Shown here piece after piece: positions 8,241-17,917 of a stretch of 64,000 nucleotides of DNA (positions within the stretch are counted from its first letter, which is position 1; each line of letters starts with the position of its first letter). Source of the DNA: Methanoregula formicica SMSP (GTDB lineage: Archaea > Halobacteriota > Methanomicrobia > Methanomicrobiales > Methanospirillaceae); assembly GCF_000327485.1 (NCBI RefSeq), contig NC_019943.1, positions 62,001 to 126,000 of the forward strand, read 5' to 3'. The notes under the pieces are model-generated. The model was not told where the DNA came from. It ran no database searches and saw only the letters and a list, made by a program, of their open reading frames with translations. The position numbers and the translations under genes are program-made.

Positions 8241-8864
8241 TTATTCCCTGTCGCCGTCAGCCCACGCCTTCAGGATATCGAGGTCACGCTTCCTCGTGGC
8301 CTTACTCAATGCCTGGGCCCGGGTCAGCATCCGCTCCTGGAGGAAATCATACTCGCAGAGGATCCGTGAGTTACGGAGCAGGGTCGCCCGGATCGGGTGG
8401 TGCCGGAAGGTGACCGCCTCCTGTTTCTTTACATACCACCTGACCCGCTGGTAGGTAAGCCAGTCAAGCTTCATGGCCAGCGTTGCGTGGAACCGGAACT
8501 CTTCGGCAGGTTCGAGATCATAATCGCGCAGCGAGCAGTACGGTGAGAGGGCTTGCGAGAGAGCATACCGGAACTGCTTTAGCGTCTCATCGGGGGTGAT
8601 TGTAACATAAACCACCCGTGTATCGTCAAAGACACCGTATCCCCCGACCTCGTATTTTGGGATCTTCCGGATGCCCGAACAGATCCGGGTGAAATCCGCC
8701 AAAAGCCGCTCTTCATTGTCCGTGGAGAAGGGGCCGGCCAGCGTGATGTGCGGGACGACCAGGTAGTTTTCGAGCCGGAACCTCTCTTTGAGGCGGTTGC
8801 TCAGATCGCTTACCTGCTGCTTAACGGGGCCCATCAGGCGGATATCGATCAGGTAGCGGGTCAT
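8241..8864 (-). CDS. 2'-5' RNA ligase / 2H phosphoesterase (LigT-ThpR family)
   Basis: The 207-residue protein has both HxT motifs of the 2H superfamily: HITLAGPF at about residue 39 and HATLAMKL at about residue 126. These form the active site of RNA 2',3'-cyclic phosphodiesterases also called LigT or ThpR. Members act on tRNA fragments or cyclic phosphate RNA ends in the cytoplasm. It stands alone between a plus-strand hydrolase gene and the thioredoxin/CcdA genes, giving no context for a more specific role. Confidence 0.85.
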   Translation of the reverse strand: MTRYLIDIRLMGPVKQQVSDLSNRLKERFRLENYLVVPHITLAGPFSTDNEERLLADFTRICSGIRKIPKYEVGGYGVFDDTRVVYVTITPDETLKQFRYALSQALSPYCSLRDYDLEPAEEFRFHATLAMKLDWLTYQRVRWYVKKQEAVTFRHHPIRATLLRNSRILCEYDFLQERMLTRAQALSKATRKRDLDILKAWADGDRE

Positions 8865-8930
8865 GCTCCCTCACTCCCCCCGCCAATCGTCCGCGTAACC
8901 GGGGCGTCTGTCATAAAAAAGGCAAGGAGA

Positions 8931-10006
8931 TTACCCGAACCACCCAAAGAAGACCACGACACCGAGAGCCACCAGGACAAGACCGATCACGAGCCGGAGC
9001 GCCCGCTTGTGCTCAACCCTCCAGCTGTCCGCTTTCTCCGGTGACATGCCGTACGCGGCAAGAAGCGTGATAAGGACGAGAGGCAGGACGAAGATGATGT
9101 TGTAGAGGAGGAGGTAGGGCAGTCCCGCAGTGAAGGTCAGGCTCCGGCTCATCAGGGCAAGGATGCTGATGTAAATCCCTCCCGTGCAGGAGAACCCCAG
9201 CAGCCCGGCAAGGACTCCGAGCACGAAGGCCGCAGGGATCGATGCAATCCGGATGTACTGCGACATGACCCCCTTTCCGGACTCGGAGACGGAGAGGAAG
9301 AATGTCTCTTTGTTCCGGATAACATCGGAAAGGGTTATCAGCCCGAGGATGACTGCGACCGCTGCGCCGATGAGCGCGAACGCTTTCGAGAGCCCTGTGA
9401 GGGTGACAAACGAGAAGATCCCGATGCCCATGAAAAGGTGGAAGAGGAAGACTGCTGCGATGTATGAGCCGCCGATGAGAAAGATACGCCGACGGTTTGC
9501 GGCTGCGGCAATCGAGATGAGGAGGAAGACCAGGACCGAGAGGGCGCAGGGATTGAGGCTGTCGACAAGCGCCGGGACAACCACCATCTGGGGCGTCAGT
9601 ACGGCGGGCCCCGTACTGACCATTCCCGGGGCCATCGTATCGGGGGTGGTATCCCCTGAGTGCAGCCGCTCCTTCTCAAGAAGGACACGTTCTTCAAGAT
9701 GCGCGATAATCTGGCCATCGCCCGCAAGCACCGTGTCGCCGATCAGGACGAGCGGGATCCCCGCGTTCTTCAGCCCGTACTGCCGGCTCATTGCCGCAAA
9801 CGTTTGCTGGTTGGTCTGGTTGTGCCAGATCTCCAGTTCCTCGACATCGAGCTCCGGGTATTTCTGCCGGAGGGTTGCAAGAACAGGCTTCACATTTTCG
9901 CAATGTGGGCATTCCTCGCCAAAGAAATAGATTGCCCGTATCGTGCCGCCAGAAAAAGAGTGGGGGGTGCCGGAACCGGCACCATTACCCGGCGAAGAGG
10001 GATTAT
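8931..10006 (-). CDS. Thioredoxin domain-CcdA fusion; reading frame lacks a start codon (probable frameshift product)
   Basis: A thioredoxin domain with FFGEECPHCENV (CPHC at 9900-9911) is followed by a six-helix CcdA/DsbD-like membrane domain containing LNPCALSVLVF and GFSCTGGIYIS, the paired transmembrane cysteines that carry electrons inward to outward. The only usable start in frame is GTG at 9893, which would remove CPHC. The frame is open further upstream to beyond 10006 with no ATG, GTG or TTG, and encodes a Gly/Ser/Pro/Asn-rich linker. It joins the upstream thioredoxin gene by a -1 shift at an A10 run. The complete product would be Trx-Trx-CcdA, a thiol-reducing membrane protein. Confidence 0.85.
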
Positions 10007-10411
10007 TTAGGTTTTTTTTTTGAGATATTCCTGGATGAGCCCCTCAAATCTCTCTGGGATCTCCAGTTCCCCCGTGAGGACGATTTTGCCGATAATGACC
10101 TGAGGGACAGAGGCATACTTTACCCCTGCGGCGATGTTTGCCTTCTGGTACAGGGCATGGTTGGTCTGGTTATGCCATACCTCAAGGATCCGGATATTGG
10201 CGTCCGGGTATTTCCTGCTCATATCCTGGACAAACGGCATCACGTTATGGCAGTGTGCACATTCTTCACCATAGAAAAAGTATATCGTGTCCGTGGCCCG
10301 GATGCCGCTGTCGCTATCCGGGACTGACATCATGCCGGAAAAGAGCAATGCCGCACTGGCAATAATAACAACTGCAAGGACGGCGATGACGATTTTTATG
10401 ATCTTATCCAT
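10007..10411 (-). CDS. Membrane-anchored thioredoxin-like protein
   Basis: This 134-residue protein has an N-terminal membrane anchor (residues 5-27) and a thioredoxin fold with FFYGEECAHCHNVMPFV (CAHC redox pair). The domain also shares EVWHNQTN with the downstream thioredoxin-CcdA frame, so the two domains are paralogues. Its 3' end reads through ten consecutive A before the TAA at 10007. A -1 slip there continues directly into the next frame through a flexible linker. As annotated it is a small extracytoplasmic thiol-disulphide protein; it may equally be the N-terminal part of a larger fusion. Confidence 0.85.
   Translation of the reverse strand: MDKIIKIVIAVLAVVIIASAALLFSGMMSVPDSDSGIRATDTIYFFYGEECAHCHNVMPFVQDMSRKYPDANIRILEVWHNQTNHALYQKANIAAGVKYASVPQVIIGKIVLTGELEIPERFEGLIQEYLKKKT
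10012..10021 (-). other. A10 slippery run, candidate -1 frameshift site
   Basis: On the minus strand the codons CTC AAA AAA AAA ACC TAA end the thioredoxin gene. Slipping back one base on the A run avoids the stop and enters the open thioredoxin-CcdA frame, which has no start codon of its own. This could be programmed frameshifting, transcriptional slippage, a real frameshift mutation or a homopolymer sequencing error. Confidence 0.6.
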
Positions 10412-10469
10412 GTCTGGAATCCCTTAGGGAATGTTTCATCTGATCGGTAATAATGCCTCTTTAAAAAAA

Positions 10470-11342
10470 TCAGGAGAGGGAGATCATTGTCCCAACGCCA
10501 TCGTGCGTGAAGAGCTCGAGGACGAGGTTGTGCTCGGTGTTCCCGTTGATGATGTGGGCATAGCCGACACCGTTCTCCACTGCTTTCATCACCGACTGGA
10601 CCTTCGGGATCATCCCCTCGCCGATGGCACCGGACTTCTGGAGATCGATTGCTTCGCGGACGGTGAGTTTCCGATAGACCTTCGTTCTGCCCTTGTCCAT
10701 AACACCATCAACATCCGTCATGTTGATGAGCTTGAAAGCCTTCAGGGCAATCGCGATGTCCCCCGCCGCGGTATCGGCGTTGATGTTCAGGTTGCCGCCC
10801 TGCCGGTCAATGGCGATCGGGGCAATCACCGGGATATACCCGGTGTCGAGGAGTGTATTCAGGAGCGCCGGATCGATCTGTTCAATCTCACCGACATGGC
10901 CGAGGTCAACCTCTTTCTGGACGCCGCCGACATTCACCTTCTGGAGCTCCATTTTCCTGGCAAGGATGAGGTTCCCATCGCTGCCCGAGAGCCCGACACC
11001 GCGTGCGCCGCACTTGGCGATCAGCGACACGATGTTGGCATTGATCTTGCCGACGAGCACCATCTGGGCGATCTCCAGCGTCTCGGTATCGGTCACCCGC
11101 AGGCCCCCGACAAAGACAGATTCCTTGCCCATCTGTTTCATCTTCTCGCTGATCTCCGGCCCGCCGCCGTGGACGAGGACAACCCGGATGCCCACGTAAT
11201 GGAGGAGGACCGCGTCACGGATCGCGTTCTCCAGCACCACGGGGTCGACCATGGCATGGCCGCCAAGCTTGATGACGATCGTCTTGTTGTGGAACTGCTG
11301 GATGTAGGGCAGTGCTTCCATGAGGACATCTTCGCGCTTCAT
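10470..11342 (-). CDS. argB: Acetylglutamate kinase
   Basis: The 290-residue protein has the amino-acid-kinase motifs of ArgB: KLGGHAM near the N-terminus, [10 protein letters not shown] for N-acetylglutamate and phosphate binding, and a late [11 protein letters not shown] nucleotide-loop segment. It phosphorylates N-acetyl-L-glutamate in arginine synthesis. The ATG at 11342 overlaps the argJ stop by four bases (ATGA), which fixes the start and implies translational coupling. Third gene of argC-argJ-argB. Confidence 0.95.
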   Translation of the reverse strand: MKREDVLMEALPYIQQFHNKTIVIKLGGHAMVDPVVLENAIRDAVLLHYVGIRVVLVHGGGPEISEKMKQMGKESVFVGGLRVTDTETLEIAQMVLVGKINANIVSLIAKCGARGVGLSGSDGNLILARKMELQKVNVGGVQKEVDLGHVGEIEQIDPALLNTLLDTGYIPVIAPIAIDRQGGNLNINADTAAGDIAIALKAFKLINMTDVDGVMDKGRTKVYRKLTVREAIDLQKSGAIGEGMIPKVQSVMKAVENGVGYAHIINGNTEHNLVLELFTHDGVGTMISLS

Positions 11343-12499
11343 GTTGTGTACTTCCCGTTGATCTCTACGTACTTCTCGGTCAGGTCGCAACCCCACGCCG
11401 TTGCCTCCGCTTTTCCTGCTGCAAGGTCGAGAGTGAAGACAACTTTTTTGCCACCCATCGCTTTCTTCGCGGCAGCGAGGTCCGCGATGATCTCGCCGGA
11501 TTTCACCAGCGGATGCTGCATTTTACCGCCATCACTGATCCAGAGCGAGACCGCGTCCGGATCGAACTTCACACCGGCCCGACCAGCTGCGGCCACCACG
11601 CGGCCCCAGTTGGGATCTTCACCGTAAACCGCCGTCTTGACGAGCGGCGACTCGATGACCGTGCGGGCAACCTTCTCGGCATCGTCCTCTTTCTTTGCCC
11701 CGGTCACGGTGATCTGGAGCAGCTTGGAGGCGCCTTCGCCATCGCGGGCGATCTGTTCGGCCAGTATCCGGCAGCACTCTTCGAGCGCTCCCGAGAACTC
11801 CTTTGCGTTTACCTTACCTGCCTCGCCGGTAGCCGTACAGAGCGCGATATCGTTGGTGCTCGTGTCGCCATCGACAACAACGCGGTTGAATGACCGCCGG
11901 GTTGCCTGTTTCAGGGCGCTCCTGAGCTGTTCTGCATCGACCTTCGCATCGGTGTAGAGGAAGGCGAGCATGGTCCCCATGTTCGGTGCGATCATCCCGC
12001 TCCCCTTGCAGATCCCGCCAACCGAAAAGCCGTCCCGCTCCACAAGGGCGTGCTTGGGGAAGGTATCGGTCGTCATGATTGCCCGGGCCGCCATAATCTC
12101 CGCTTCCTCGGTATGGTTGATCTTCGGGGCAACTTCCTCGCACTGGTGCCGGATCAGGGGAAGGTCGAGATACCTCCCGATGACACCGGTACTTGCGACG
12201 CCGATCCGCGATGGTTTTTTCCCAAGGACATCCCCGGCGTACTCCGTTATGGTCACGGCATCCGCGTAGCCGCGTTTCCCCGTGTAGGCATTGGCGCACC
12301 CGCTGTTGACAACGACCGCCTCCAGTTTCCCGGCCTTGATCTGTTTCCTCATCAGCTGGATCGGAGCCGCCTTCACCAGGTTCTCAGTGAACACCCCCGC
12401 CGCTGTCCCTTCCGCTTCAATGAGCGCAAGGCCGTACTTTCCTTCCTTCATGCCCCAGGCATTGACCCCGGGGACTGCACAGATACTCTGGTATGACAT
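11339..12499 (-). CDS. argJ: Glutamate N-acetyltransferase / ornithine acetyltransferase
   Basis: The 386-residue protein contains [16 protein letters not shown]; in ArgJ the Thr of this motif is where the precursor cleaves itself into alpha and beta chains and is the nucleophile. [10 protein letters not shown] and DGDTSTND are further family motifs. It moves the acetyl group from N-acetylornithine to glutamate, and if bifunctional also makes N-acetylglutamate from acetyl-CoA. GGAGGGTC precedes the ATG. It starts 13 bases after argC and overlaps argB by four bases. Confidence 0.95.
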   Translation of the reverse strand: MSYQSICAVPGVNAWGMKEGKYGLALIEAEGTAAGVFTENLVKAAPIQLMRKQIKAGKLEAVVVNSGCANAYTGKRGYADAVTITEYAGDVLGKKPSRIGVASTGVIGRYLDLPLIRHQCEEVAPKINHTEEAEIMAARAIMTTDTFPKHALVERDGFSVGGICKGSGMIAPNMGTMLAFLYTDAKVDAEQLRSALKQATRRSFNRVVVDGDTSTNDIALCTATGEAGKVNAKEFSGALEECCRILAEQIARDGEGASKLLQITVTGAKKEDDAEKVARTVIESPLVKTAVYGEDPNWGRVVAAAGRAGVKFDPDAVSLWISDGGKMQHPLVKSGEIIADLAAAKKAMGGKKVVFTLDLAAGKAEATAWGCDLTEKYVEINGKYTT

Positions 12500-12512
12500 C
12501 TCTTGACCCTCC

Positions 12513-13499
12513 TTACGGGAGCAGCCCGGCCCCGGTCAGGCCGTCATTCTCCTTGTAGCCGCACATCAGGTTCATGTTCTGGATTGCCTGGCCGCTGGCA
12601 CCCTTGACCAGGTTGTCGATTGCGGAGATGGCAACGACACGCGTTCCCTCGCTCTCCACCATCACATCGCAGAAGTTGCTGCCGCGGACTGCTGCAAGGA
12701 TGGGTTTCTGGTAGCGGACGAAGTACTCGTTTTTGTAAAAGTCGCGATAGAGTTTCTCCACTTCTTTCTGCTCCAGGGGCTCATTTAAGAGGATATGGGC
12801 TGTGGTAAGGATGCCACGGTTTACCGGGACAAGATGGGGGGTGAAGTACACGTTTGCCTTCGACCCGAGGAACGCAAGCTCCTGCTTCATCTCGGCAAGG
12901 TGCCGGTGGCTCGTCCATTTGTAGGGCCCGACGTTGTCGCCCACGTTGGGGTAATGCGTTGTGGCCGAAGGGTTGTCGCCCGCCCCGCTCACGCCGGTCT
13001 TGGAATCGAAGATGACCGTGTGGGCGAGCTGTGCCAAGGGCGCTGCGGCAAGCGTTGCACCGGTCGGGAAACAGCCGGGATTCGAGACGAACTTCGCGTT
13101 GAGGCAGTCCTTCCGGTGGATCTCGGGGATCCCATACGGGGCCTTGAAGAAGTCGGTGTGGGGGACACCGTACACCTTCTCGAAGACTTCTTTGGGCAGG
13201 CGATAGTCTGCGCTCAGGTCAACGACTTTTATGCCGCGGGAGAGAAGTTTGCCGGCATAGGTCATTGCCACCGTATGCGGAACGGCGAGGAATGCCACAT
13301 CGGCATCGATGGCATCGGTCTCGGGATTCGTGAACTTCAGATCGGTGAACCCTTTCAGCTGGGGATGGATCTGGTCAAGAGGTGTTCCTGCCAGTTTGCG
13401 TGACGTGACGCAGGTGACTTCCGCGGCAGAATGGTGGAGGAGGAGCCGGACCAGCTCCCCTCCGGCATACCCGGATGCCCCGACAATCGCAACTTTCAT
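12513..13499 (-). CDS. argC: N-acetyl-gamma-glutamyl-phosphate reductase
   Basis: The 328-residue protein opens with the NADP-binding [18 protein letters not shown] and contains [13 protein letters not shown], whose Cys is the catalytic thiol that forms the thioester with the acyl phosphate substrate. It makes N-acetylglutamate semialdehyde in arginine synthesis. It is the first gene of the argC-argJ-argB operon. Length and motifs are those of the standard enzyme. Confidence 0.96.
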   Translation of the reverse strand: MKVAIVGASGYAGGELVRLLLHHSAAEVTCVTSRKLAGTPLDQIHPQLKGFTDLKFTNPETDAIDADVAFLAVPHTVAMTYAGKLLSRGIKVVDLSADYRLPKEVFEKVYGVPHTDFFKAPYGIPEIHRKDCLNAKFVSNPGCFPTGATLAAAPLAQLAHTVIFDSKTGVSGAGDNPSATTHYPNVGDNVGPYKWTSHRHLAEMKQELAFLGSKANVYFTPHLVPVNRGILTTAHILLNEPLEQKEVEKLYRDFYKNEYFVRYQKPILAAVRGSNFCDVMVESEGTRVVAISAIDNLVKGASGQAIQNMNLMCGYKENDGLTGAGLLP

Positions 13500-13581
13500 G
13501 CCAGTACTATCCGAACGGCAAAACTTAAGGCTTGTTAAAAACCGGTCCCGGGGTCGCTAAAAAAGATGTGCGCAGGTCGTG

Positions 13582-14493
13582 TCAGGCTTTTTTCTGCGTA
13601 TAAAGGTTATAGAGCCGCTGCCCGAGGAGCTCGATCCGATCGCGGTCCTCGAGCCCCCTGACAAGGTCTTCGGGCAATATATCCATGCCTTTTGCAGCAC
13701 CGAGATAAGCCCCGCAGATGAGAGCGATGGTATCGGTATTGCCCCCGGTATTTGCGGAGACTGTCAGGAGGTCCGGGGGGTGGGTATACCGGCTGATGAG
13801 GAAGAACGCGATGGGAAGGGTCTGGTACACCGAGACATCGTTTCCGATCTTCAGGAGTGCAGTCTCTGTCTCCATCCCTTCCCGTTCCAGGTTGAGGGCA
13901 TTCCGGATCTTTCCGCCCAGGATCTCATCTTCAGCCAGCGCTTTCTGGACAGCGCGCTCCACGGGGTTTGGCGATTCGTTGAGGGCATGGTAGAGGAGGG
14001 TGACGAACGTAGAGATTGCGGCATGGGCTGCCGGATGGGAGTGGGTAATGTTGCAGGCACGGACCGCCCGCTCGCAGGCCTCGTTCATGTCCGGGAAACC
14101 GAGGACAAAGGGAACACCCGCCGCAAGGCATCCTGAGGTTGTGGACTTGACGCCTTTCTGCGGGGCGTTCTCCTTTGCCATCCGTTCGCACGCAGCAGAG
14201 AGGGACCCGTCCGGGAACCGGAGGGCTCCCCGGATATAGAGCTCCCGGAGGGCATGGGCGTACCGGTCCTCGGTATATTTCCTGTCTGCAAGAAGTGTCC
14301 CGACAAGGATCATCAGCTGCGTATCATCGGTGTACTGCCCCGCGTTCAACCCTTCGTTGGGGTGGCCCTTGTACGGGCGGCGGTACCCGTACTTCATCTT
14401 GTTTAAGTTGGGGGATGCACTTTCGTTGGGCATGCCAAGCGCATCGCCGATTGCCGCGCCCAGCACGCATCCCTTGAATTTTTTCAGCATCAA
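13582..14493 (-). CDS. ADP-ribosylglycohydrolase (DraG/ARH-like) family protein
   Basis: The 303-residue all-helical protein has GCVLGAAIGDALGMP at the N-terminus, YTDDTQLM near residue 55 and NTGGNTDTIA near the C-terminus. These acidic residues bind the two magnesium ions in DraG and ARH enzymes, which remove ADP-ribose from modified proteins or small molecules. Both metal motifs are complete, so an active hydrolase is expected. It is divergent from the acetyl-CoA synthetase gene; no partner ADP-ribosyltransferase is visible nearby, so the target is open. Confidence 0.9.
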   Translation of the reverse strand: MMLKKFKGCVLGAAIGDALGMPNESASPNLNKMKYGYRRPYKGHPNEGLNAGQYTDDTQLMILVGTLLADRKYTEDRYAHALRELYIRGALRFPDGSLSAACERMAKENAPQKGVKSTTSGCLAAGVPFVLGFPDMNEACERAVRACNITHSHPAAHAAISTFVTLLYHALNESPNPVERAVQKALAEDEILGGKIRNALNLEREGMETETALLKIGNDVSVYQTLPIAFFLISRYTHPPDLLTVSANTGGNTDTIALICGAYLGAAKGMDILPEDLVRGLEDRDRIELLGQRLYNLYTQKKA

Positions 14494-14609
14494 TTGTATA
14501 TTGAAAAATCCGACCAGATAACCCTTCGTATCTCCGCCCCGGGAGGCTTTTTTGGCTTTTTTCGCAACCGGAATGTGTTACGCTCACCGTCGAAGAGGCA
14601 TTCGACAAG

Positions 14610-14618
14610 TTATAAATA
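14610..14618 (+). promoter_or_regulatory. TATA box of the acetyl-CoA synthetase operon
   Basis: TTATAAATA lies 40-48 bases before the acs ATG at 14658, so transcription would start near 14640 with a leader of about 20 bases. AGGTGGGA just before the ATG is the likely ribosome binding site. Confidence 0.6.
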
Positions 14619-14657
14619 GGATGTTAGTCATGATTAATAATGTAGAATAGGTGGGAC

Positions 14658-16550
14658 ATGACAGAAGATTTCGATGTCAGGCTTGTCGAGGATGTGAAAT
14701 CGTACACTCCCGACCCACAGTACAGGAAAAATGCATGGATGGGAGATTACCAGAAAGTGTACAACGAGTTTCTGGCAGACCCTGATGCGTTCTGGGAGAA
14801 GATGGCAAAGGAGCTTGACTGGATTAAGCCGTGGAACAAGGTTAAGGAGTGGAACTACCCCTATGCGAAGTGGTTCACCGGTGCCCGGCTGAATGTATCG
14901 GCAAACTGTCTTGACCGCCATGTCAATAACAGCAGGCGCAACAAGGTCGCCCTGATCTGGAAAGGCGAAGAGGGCAGGGAGCGGATATTCACCTATCAAA
15001 AACTCCTCTCGCAGGTTGCACGTTTTGCCAATGCCTTAAAAAAGATCGGCGTTAAGAAGGGCGACACTGTCTGCATCTACATGCCGCTTGTCCCTGAACA
15101 GGTCATTGCCATGCTTGCCTGCGCCCGGATCGGCGCAGTCCACAGCGTTGTGTTCGGAGGGTTCGGTGCTGCGGCGCTCAACATGCGTATCAAGGATGCC
15201 GATGCAAAGGTTGTCATCACGGCAGACATCACGATCCGTCGCGGCAAGGCAATTCAGCTCAAGGCGATCGTGGACGAGGCCATCATCAACGCCCCAACGG
15301 TTGAAAATGTCATCGTTCTCCGGCGACGTGAGCCCCCGGTTGACCTTCATGAGAAAGAACTGGACTTCTACGAGATGATGAACGGGATGCCCGATGTCTG
15401 CCCTCCCGAGGTGATGGATGCCGAGGACCCGTTCTTCATCCTGTACACGAGCGGTTCGACCGGGAAACCCAAGGGCATCGTCCACACCTGCGGCGGGTAT
15501 ATGGTCGGCACGTACTACACGAGCAAGTACATCTTCGACATCAAGGACAACGACACCTACTGGTGCACGGCAGATCCCGGCTGGATCACCGGTCACAGTT
15601 ATATCGTGTACGGCCCCCTTGCCGTCGGCGCAACCGTGTTCATCACCGAGCTGACACCGGACTACCCGGATGCGGGGAGTTTCTGGAACCTGATCGAGGA
15701 GCAAAAGATCACCATCTTTTACACGGCGCCAACAGCCATCCGTATGTTCATGAAGATGGGGGAGTCCTGGCCGGACAAGTATGACCTGAGCTCGCTGCGC
15801 ATCATCGGCTCTGTCGGAGAGCCCCTGAACCCCGAGGCGTTCGAGTGGTATTACCGGGTCATCGGCAAATCGAAGACACCCATCCTGGACACGTGGTGGC
15901 AGACCGAGACGGGCATGCACATGATAACAACGATGATCGGTGAGACCATGCACCCGGGATTTGCCGGGAAACCCATCCCGGGCATCGAAGCTGATGTCGT
16001 AGACAAAGACGGAACCTCCGTTAAACCCGGTACCGGTGGGCTCCTGGTCATCAAATCGCCGTGGCCGTCCATGCTGCGCACGGTATACAAAGACGACGAA
16101 CGGTACCGCAAGTACTGGGAGACGATCCCGGGAGTTTACACGGTCGGCGACCTTGCGGTAAAAGGTAAGGACGGATACATCATGATCCTCGGGAGGTCCG
16201 ATGACATCATCATCGTTGCCGGCCACAACATCGGCACCGCCGAAGTGGAGAGCGCGCTCGTCTCCCACCATGCCGTTGCCGAGGCTGCGGTCATCGGAAA
16301 ACCCGATGTCGTAAAGGGGAACTCGATCAAGGCGTTCGTCATCCTCCGCGTGGGGAACCTGCCGAGCGACCGGCTCAAGCAGGACCTCCTGCACCATGTC
16401 CGGACAACGCTCGGGCCGATCGCCATGCCCCACGAAATTGACTTCGTGGACAAACTGCCCAAGACCCGGAGCGGCAAGATCATGCGCCGGGTCCTCAAGG
16501 CCAAGGAGATGGGGATGGATCCGGGAGACATCTCGACGCTGGAGGAGTAA
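14658..16550 (+). CDS. acs: Acetate--CoA ligase (AMP-forming)
   Basis: The 630-residue protein is a full-length ANL-family enzyme. It shows the P-loop-like YTSGSTGKPKGIVHT, the WWQTETG adenine/carboxylate motif and the C-terminal KTRSGKIMRR, whose lysine is catalytic and often acetylated. It activates acetate to acetyl-CoA via acetyl-AMP. Methanomicrobiales that do not cleave acetate for methane use this enzyme to assimilate acetate carbon. A TATA box and AGGTGGG ribosome site precede it, and an OFA transporter gene follows by 59 bases, suggesting import of the same or a related acid. Confidence 0.95.
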   Translation: MTEDFDVRLVEDVKSYTPDPQYRKNAWMGDYQKVYNEFLADPDAFWEKMAKELDWIKPWNKVKEWNYPYAKWFTGARLNVSANCLDRHVNNSRRNKVALIWKGEEGRERIFTYQKLLSQVARFANALKKIGVKKGDTVCIYMPLVPEQVIAMLACARIGAVHSVVFGGFGAAALNMRIKDADAKVVITADITIRRGKAIQLKAIVDEAIINAPTVENVIVLRRREPPVDLHEKELDFYEMMNGMPDVCPPEVMDAEDPFFILYTSGSTGKPKGIVHTCGGYMVGTYYTSKYIFDIKDNDTYWCTADPGWITGHSYIVYGPLAVGATVFITELTPDYPDAGSFWNLIEEQKITIFYTAPTAIRMFMKMGESWPDKYDLSSLRIIGSVGEPLNPEAFEWYYRVIGKSKTPILDTWWQTETGMHMITTMIGETMHPGFAGKPIPGIEADVVDKDGTSVKPGTGGLLVIKSPWPSMLRTVYKDDERYRKYWETIPGVYTVGDLAVKGKDGYIMILGRSDDIIIVAGHNIGTAEVESALVSHHAVAEAAVIGKPDVVKGNSIKAFVILRVGNLPSDRLKQDLLHHVRTTLGPIAMPHEIDFVDKLPKTRSGKIMRRVLKAKEMGMDPGDISTLEE

Positions 16551-16609
16551 TTCCCCTTTTTTAAAGATGGGTGAAAAGGTCATCTTTTGAGTTTACAGGA
16601 GGAACTGTC

Positions 16610-17875
16610 ATGAGTGAAAACACCAGGGAAACAATCATGGGAATGGAACCCGAGACGGGGCGCTGGATACTGGTCTTCCTCGGTCTCGTCATCAATCTCT
16701 GCCTGGGAACGATCTATTCATGGAGCGTGTTTGTCGCACCCCTTACGGATTATTTCACCAAAGAGATGGGACAAACGGTAACGGCAAGCGAGGTCCTGTT
16801 GCCCTTCTCGGTATTCCTGGCATTCTTTGCCATTGCCATGCCATTTACCGGAAAATACATTGAACAATACGGTCCCCGCACCGTGACTATCGTCGGCGGT
16901 GTCCTGACGGGGCTTGGCTGGCTTCTGGCCTCCTTTGCCACATCGGTCCCGATGCTCTACGTGGTCTATGGCGTGATTGGGGGTATTGGTGTCGGGATCG
17001 CATACGGGGTGCCGGTTGCGGTTTCAGCCCGCTGGTTCCCGGACCGGAGAGGCCTTGCCGTCGGCCTGACGGTGCTCGGTTTCGGGTTCTCGGCCTTTTT
17101 CACGGCAAACATAGCCAGCTGGCTGATCGGCTCGTACGGGGTCATGACAACGTTCCGTTTCTTTGGGATTGCATTTGTCGTCCTGACCATCCTGCTGGCC
17201 CTGCCCCTGAGGTTCCCCAAAGCCGGGTGGACTCCCCGGGGGTGGACGGCTCCAGCGCCAGCCCCTGGCCAGTCGAGTACCTGCGAGTTCCGGCGTGACC
17301 AGATGCTGAAGTCCTCTTCCTTTATCGGTCTCTGGCTCTGCTACTTCATTGGTTGTCTTGCCGGCCTGATGGCGATCTCCATTGCAAAGCCTGTTGGGAC
17401 CGACATCGGGATCGAAGCGGGGCTGGCAGTCATACTTGTCGGGATCTTCGCGGTCTTCAACGGGTTCGGACGCCCGGTCTTTGGGGCAATAACCGACAGG
17501 TTCAGCCCGAGGAATGCAGCGATACTCTCCTTCATCCTGATAGCAGGCGTTTCACTCCTCCTGTGGCAGTTCCCCGGCGAGACGATGTACATCATCGCTT
17601 TTGTCATACTCTGGGGCTGCCTTGGCGGGTGGCTCGCTATTGCACCGGCAAGTACCGGCTGTTACTTCGGTACGTCCGATTACCCGCGGTGTTACGGTGT
17701 GGTCTTCCTCGCTTACGGTGCCGGCGCCATTGCCGGGCCACAGCTGGCCGGGTTCATCAAGAATTCGACAGGATCCTATCTCGGGGTCTTTCCGTTCGTC
17801 TTCGCCCTTGCAATTATCGGCCTCGTCATCGCGTTTGCCTTGCTCAGAGCCCCGAAGGCGCCGGATGCCGCATAG
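16610..17875 (+). CDS. OFA-family MFS transporter (oxalate/formate antiporter-like)
   Basis: The 421-residue protein has about twelve hydrophobic helices and the OFA-type opening segment NLCLGTIYSWSVFVAPL. ARWFPDRRGLAVGL between helices four and five is the family loop motif. AGGAGGA at 16597-16603 precedes the ATG at 16610, which fixes the start. OFA members exchange or take up small carboxylates such as oxalate, formate, lactate or acetate. Location directly after acs points to acetate or another monocarboxylate, which is an inference. Confidence 0.88.
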   Translation: MSENTRETIMGMEPETGRWILVFLGLVINLCLGTIYSWSVFVAPLTDYFTKEMGQTVTASEVLLPFSVFLAFFAIAMPFTGKYIEQYGPRTVTIVGGVLTGLGWLLASFATSVPMLYVVYGVIGGIGVGIAYGVPVAVSARWFPDRRGLAVGLTVLGFGFSAFFTANIASWLIGSYGVMTTFRFFGIAFVVLTILLALPLRFPKAGWTPRGWTAPAPAPGQSSTCEFRRDQMLKSSSFIGLWLCYFIGCLAGLMAISIAKPVGTDIGIEAGLAVILVGIFAVFNGFGRPVFGAITDRFSPRNAAILSFILIAGVSLLLWQFPGETMYIIAFVILWGCLGGWLAIAPASTGCYFGTSDYPRCYGVVFLAYGAGAIAGPQLAGFIKNSTGSYLGVFPFVFALAIIGLVIAFALLRAPKAPDAA

Positions 17876-17889
17876 CCGGTTCGTCTCTC

Positions 17890-17896
17890 TTTTTTT
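17890..17896 (+). terminator. Oligo-T terminator after the OFA transporter
   Basis: Seven consecutive T lie 15 bases after the transporter stop and before the convergent kinase-like gene, matching the U-rich ends of archaeal transcripts. Confidence 0.5.
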
Positions 17897-17917
17897 ATCC
17901 GGAATTGCTTTCTCCGG

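Noticed and set aside
9694-9912. Minus-strand frame starting at an ATG near 9912 as the true start of the CcdA protein
   Set aside because: It is out of frame with the CPHC and CcdA coding sequence and has no domain.
10431-11627. 398-codon plus-strand frame opposite argB/argJ
   Set aside because: Shadow rich in Asp and His with no family pattern; argB and argJ are unambiguous.
15036-16583. 515-codon minus-strand frame opposite acs
   Set aside because: Antisense shadow of a certain acetyl-CoA synthetase gene; no domain features.
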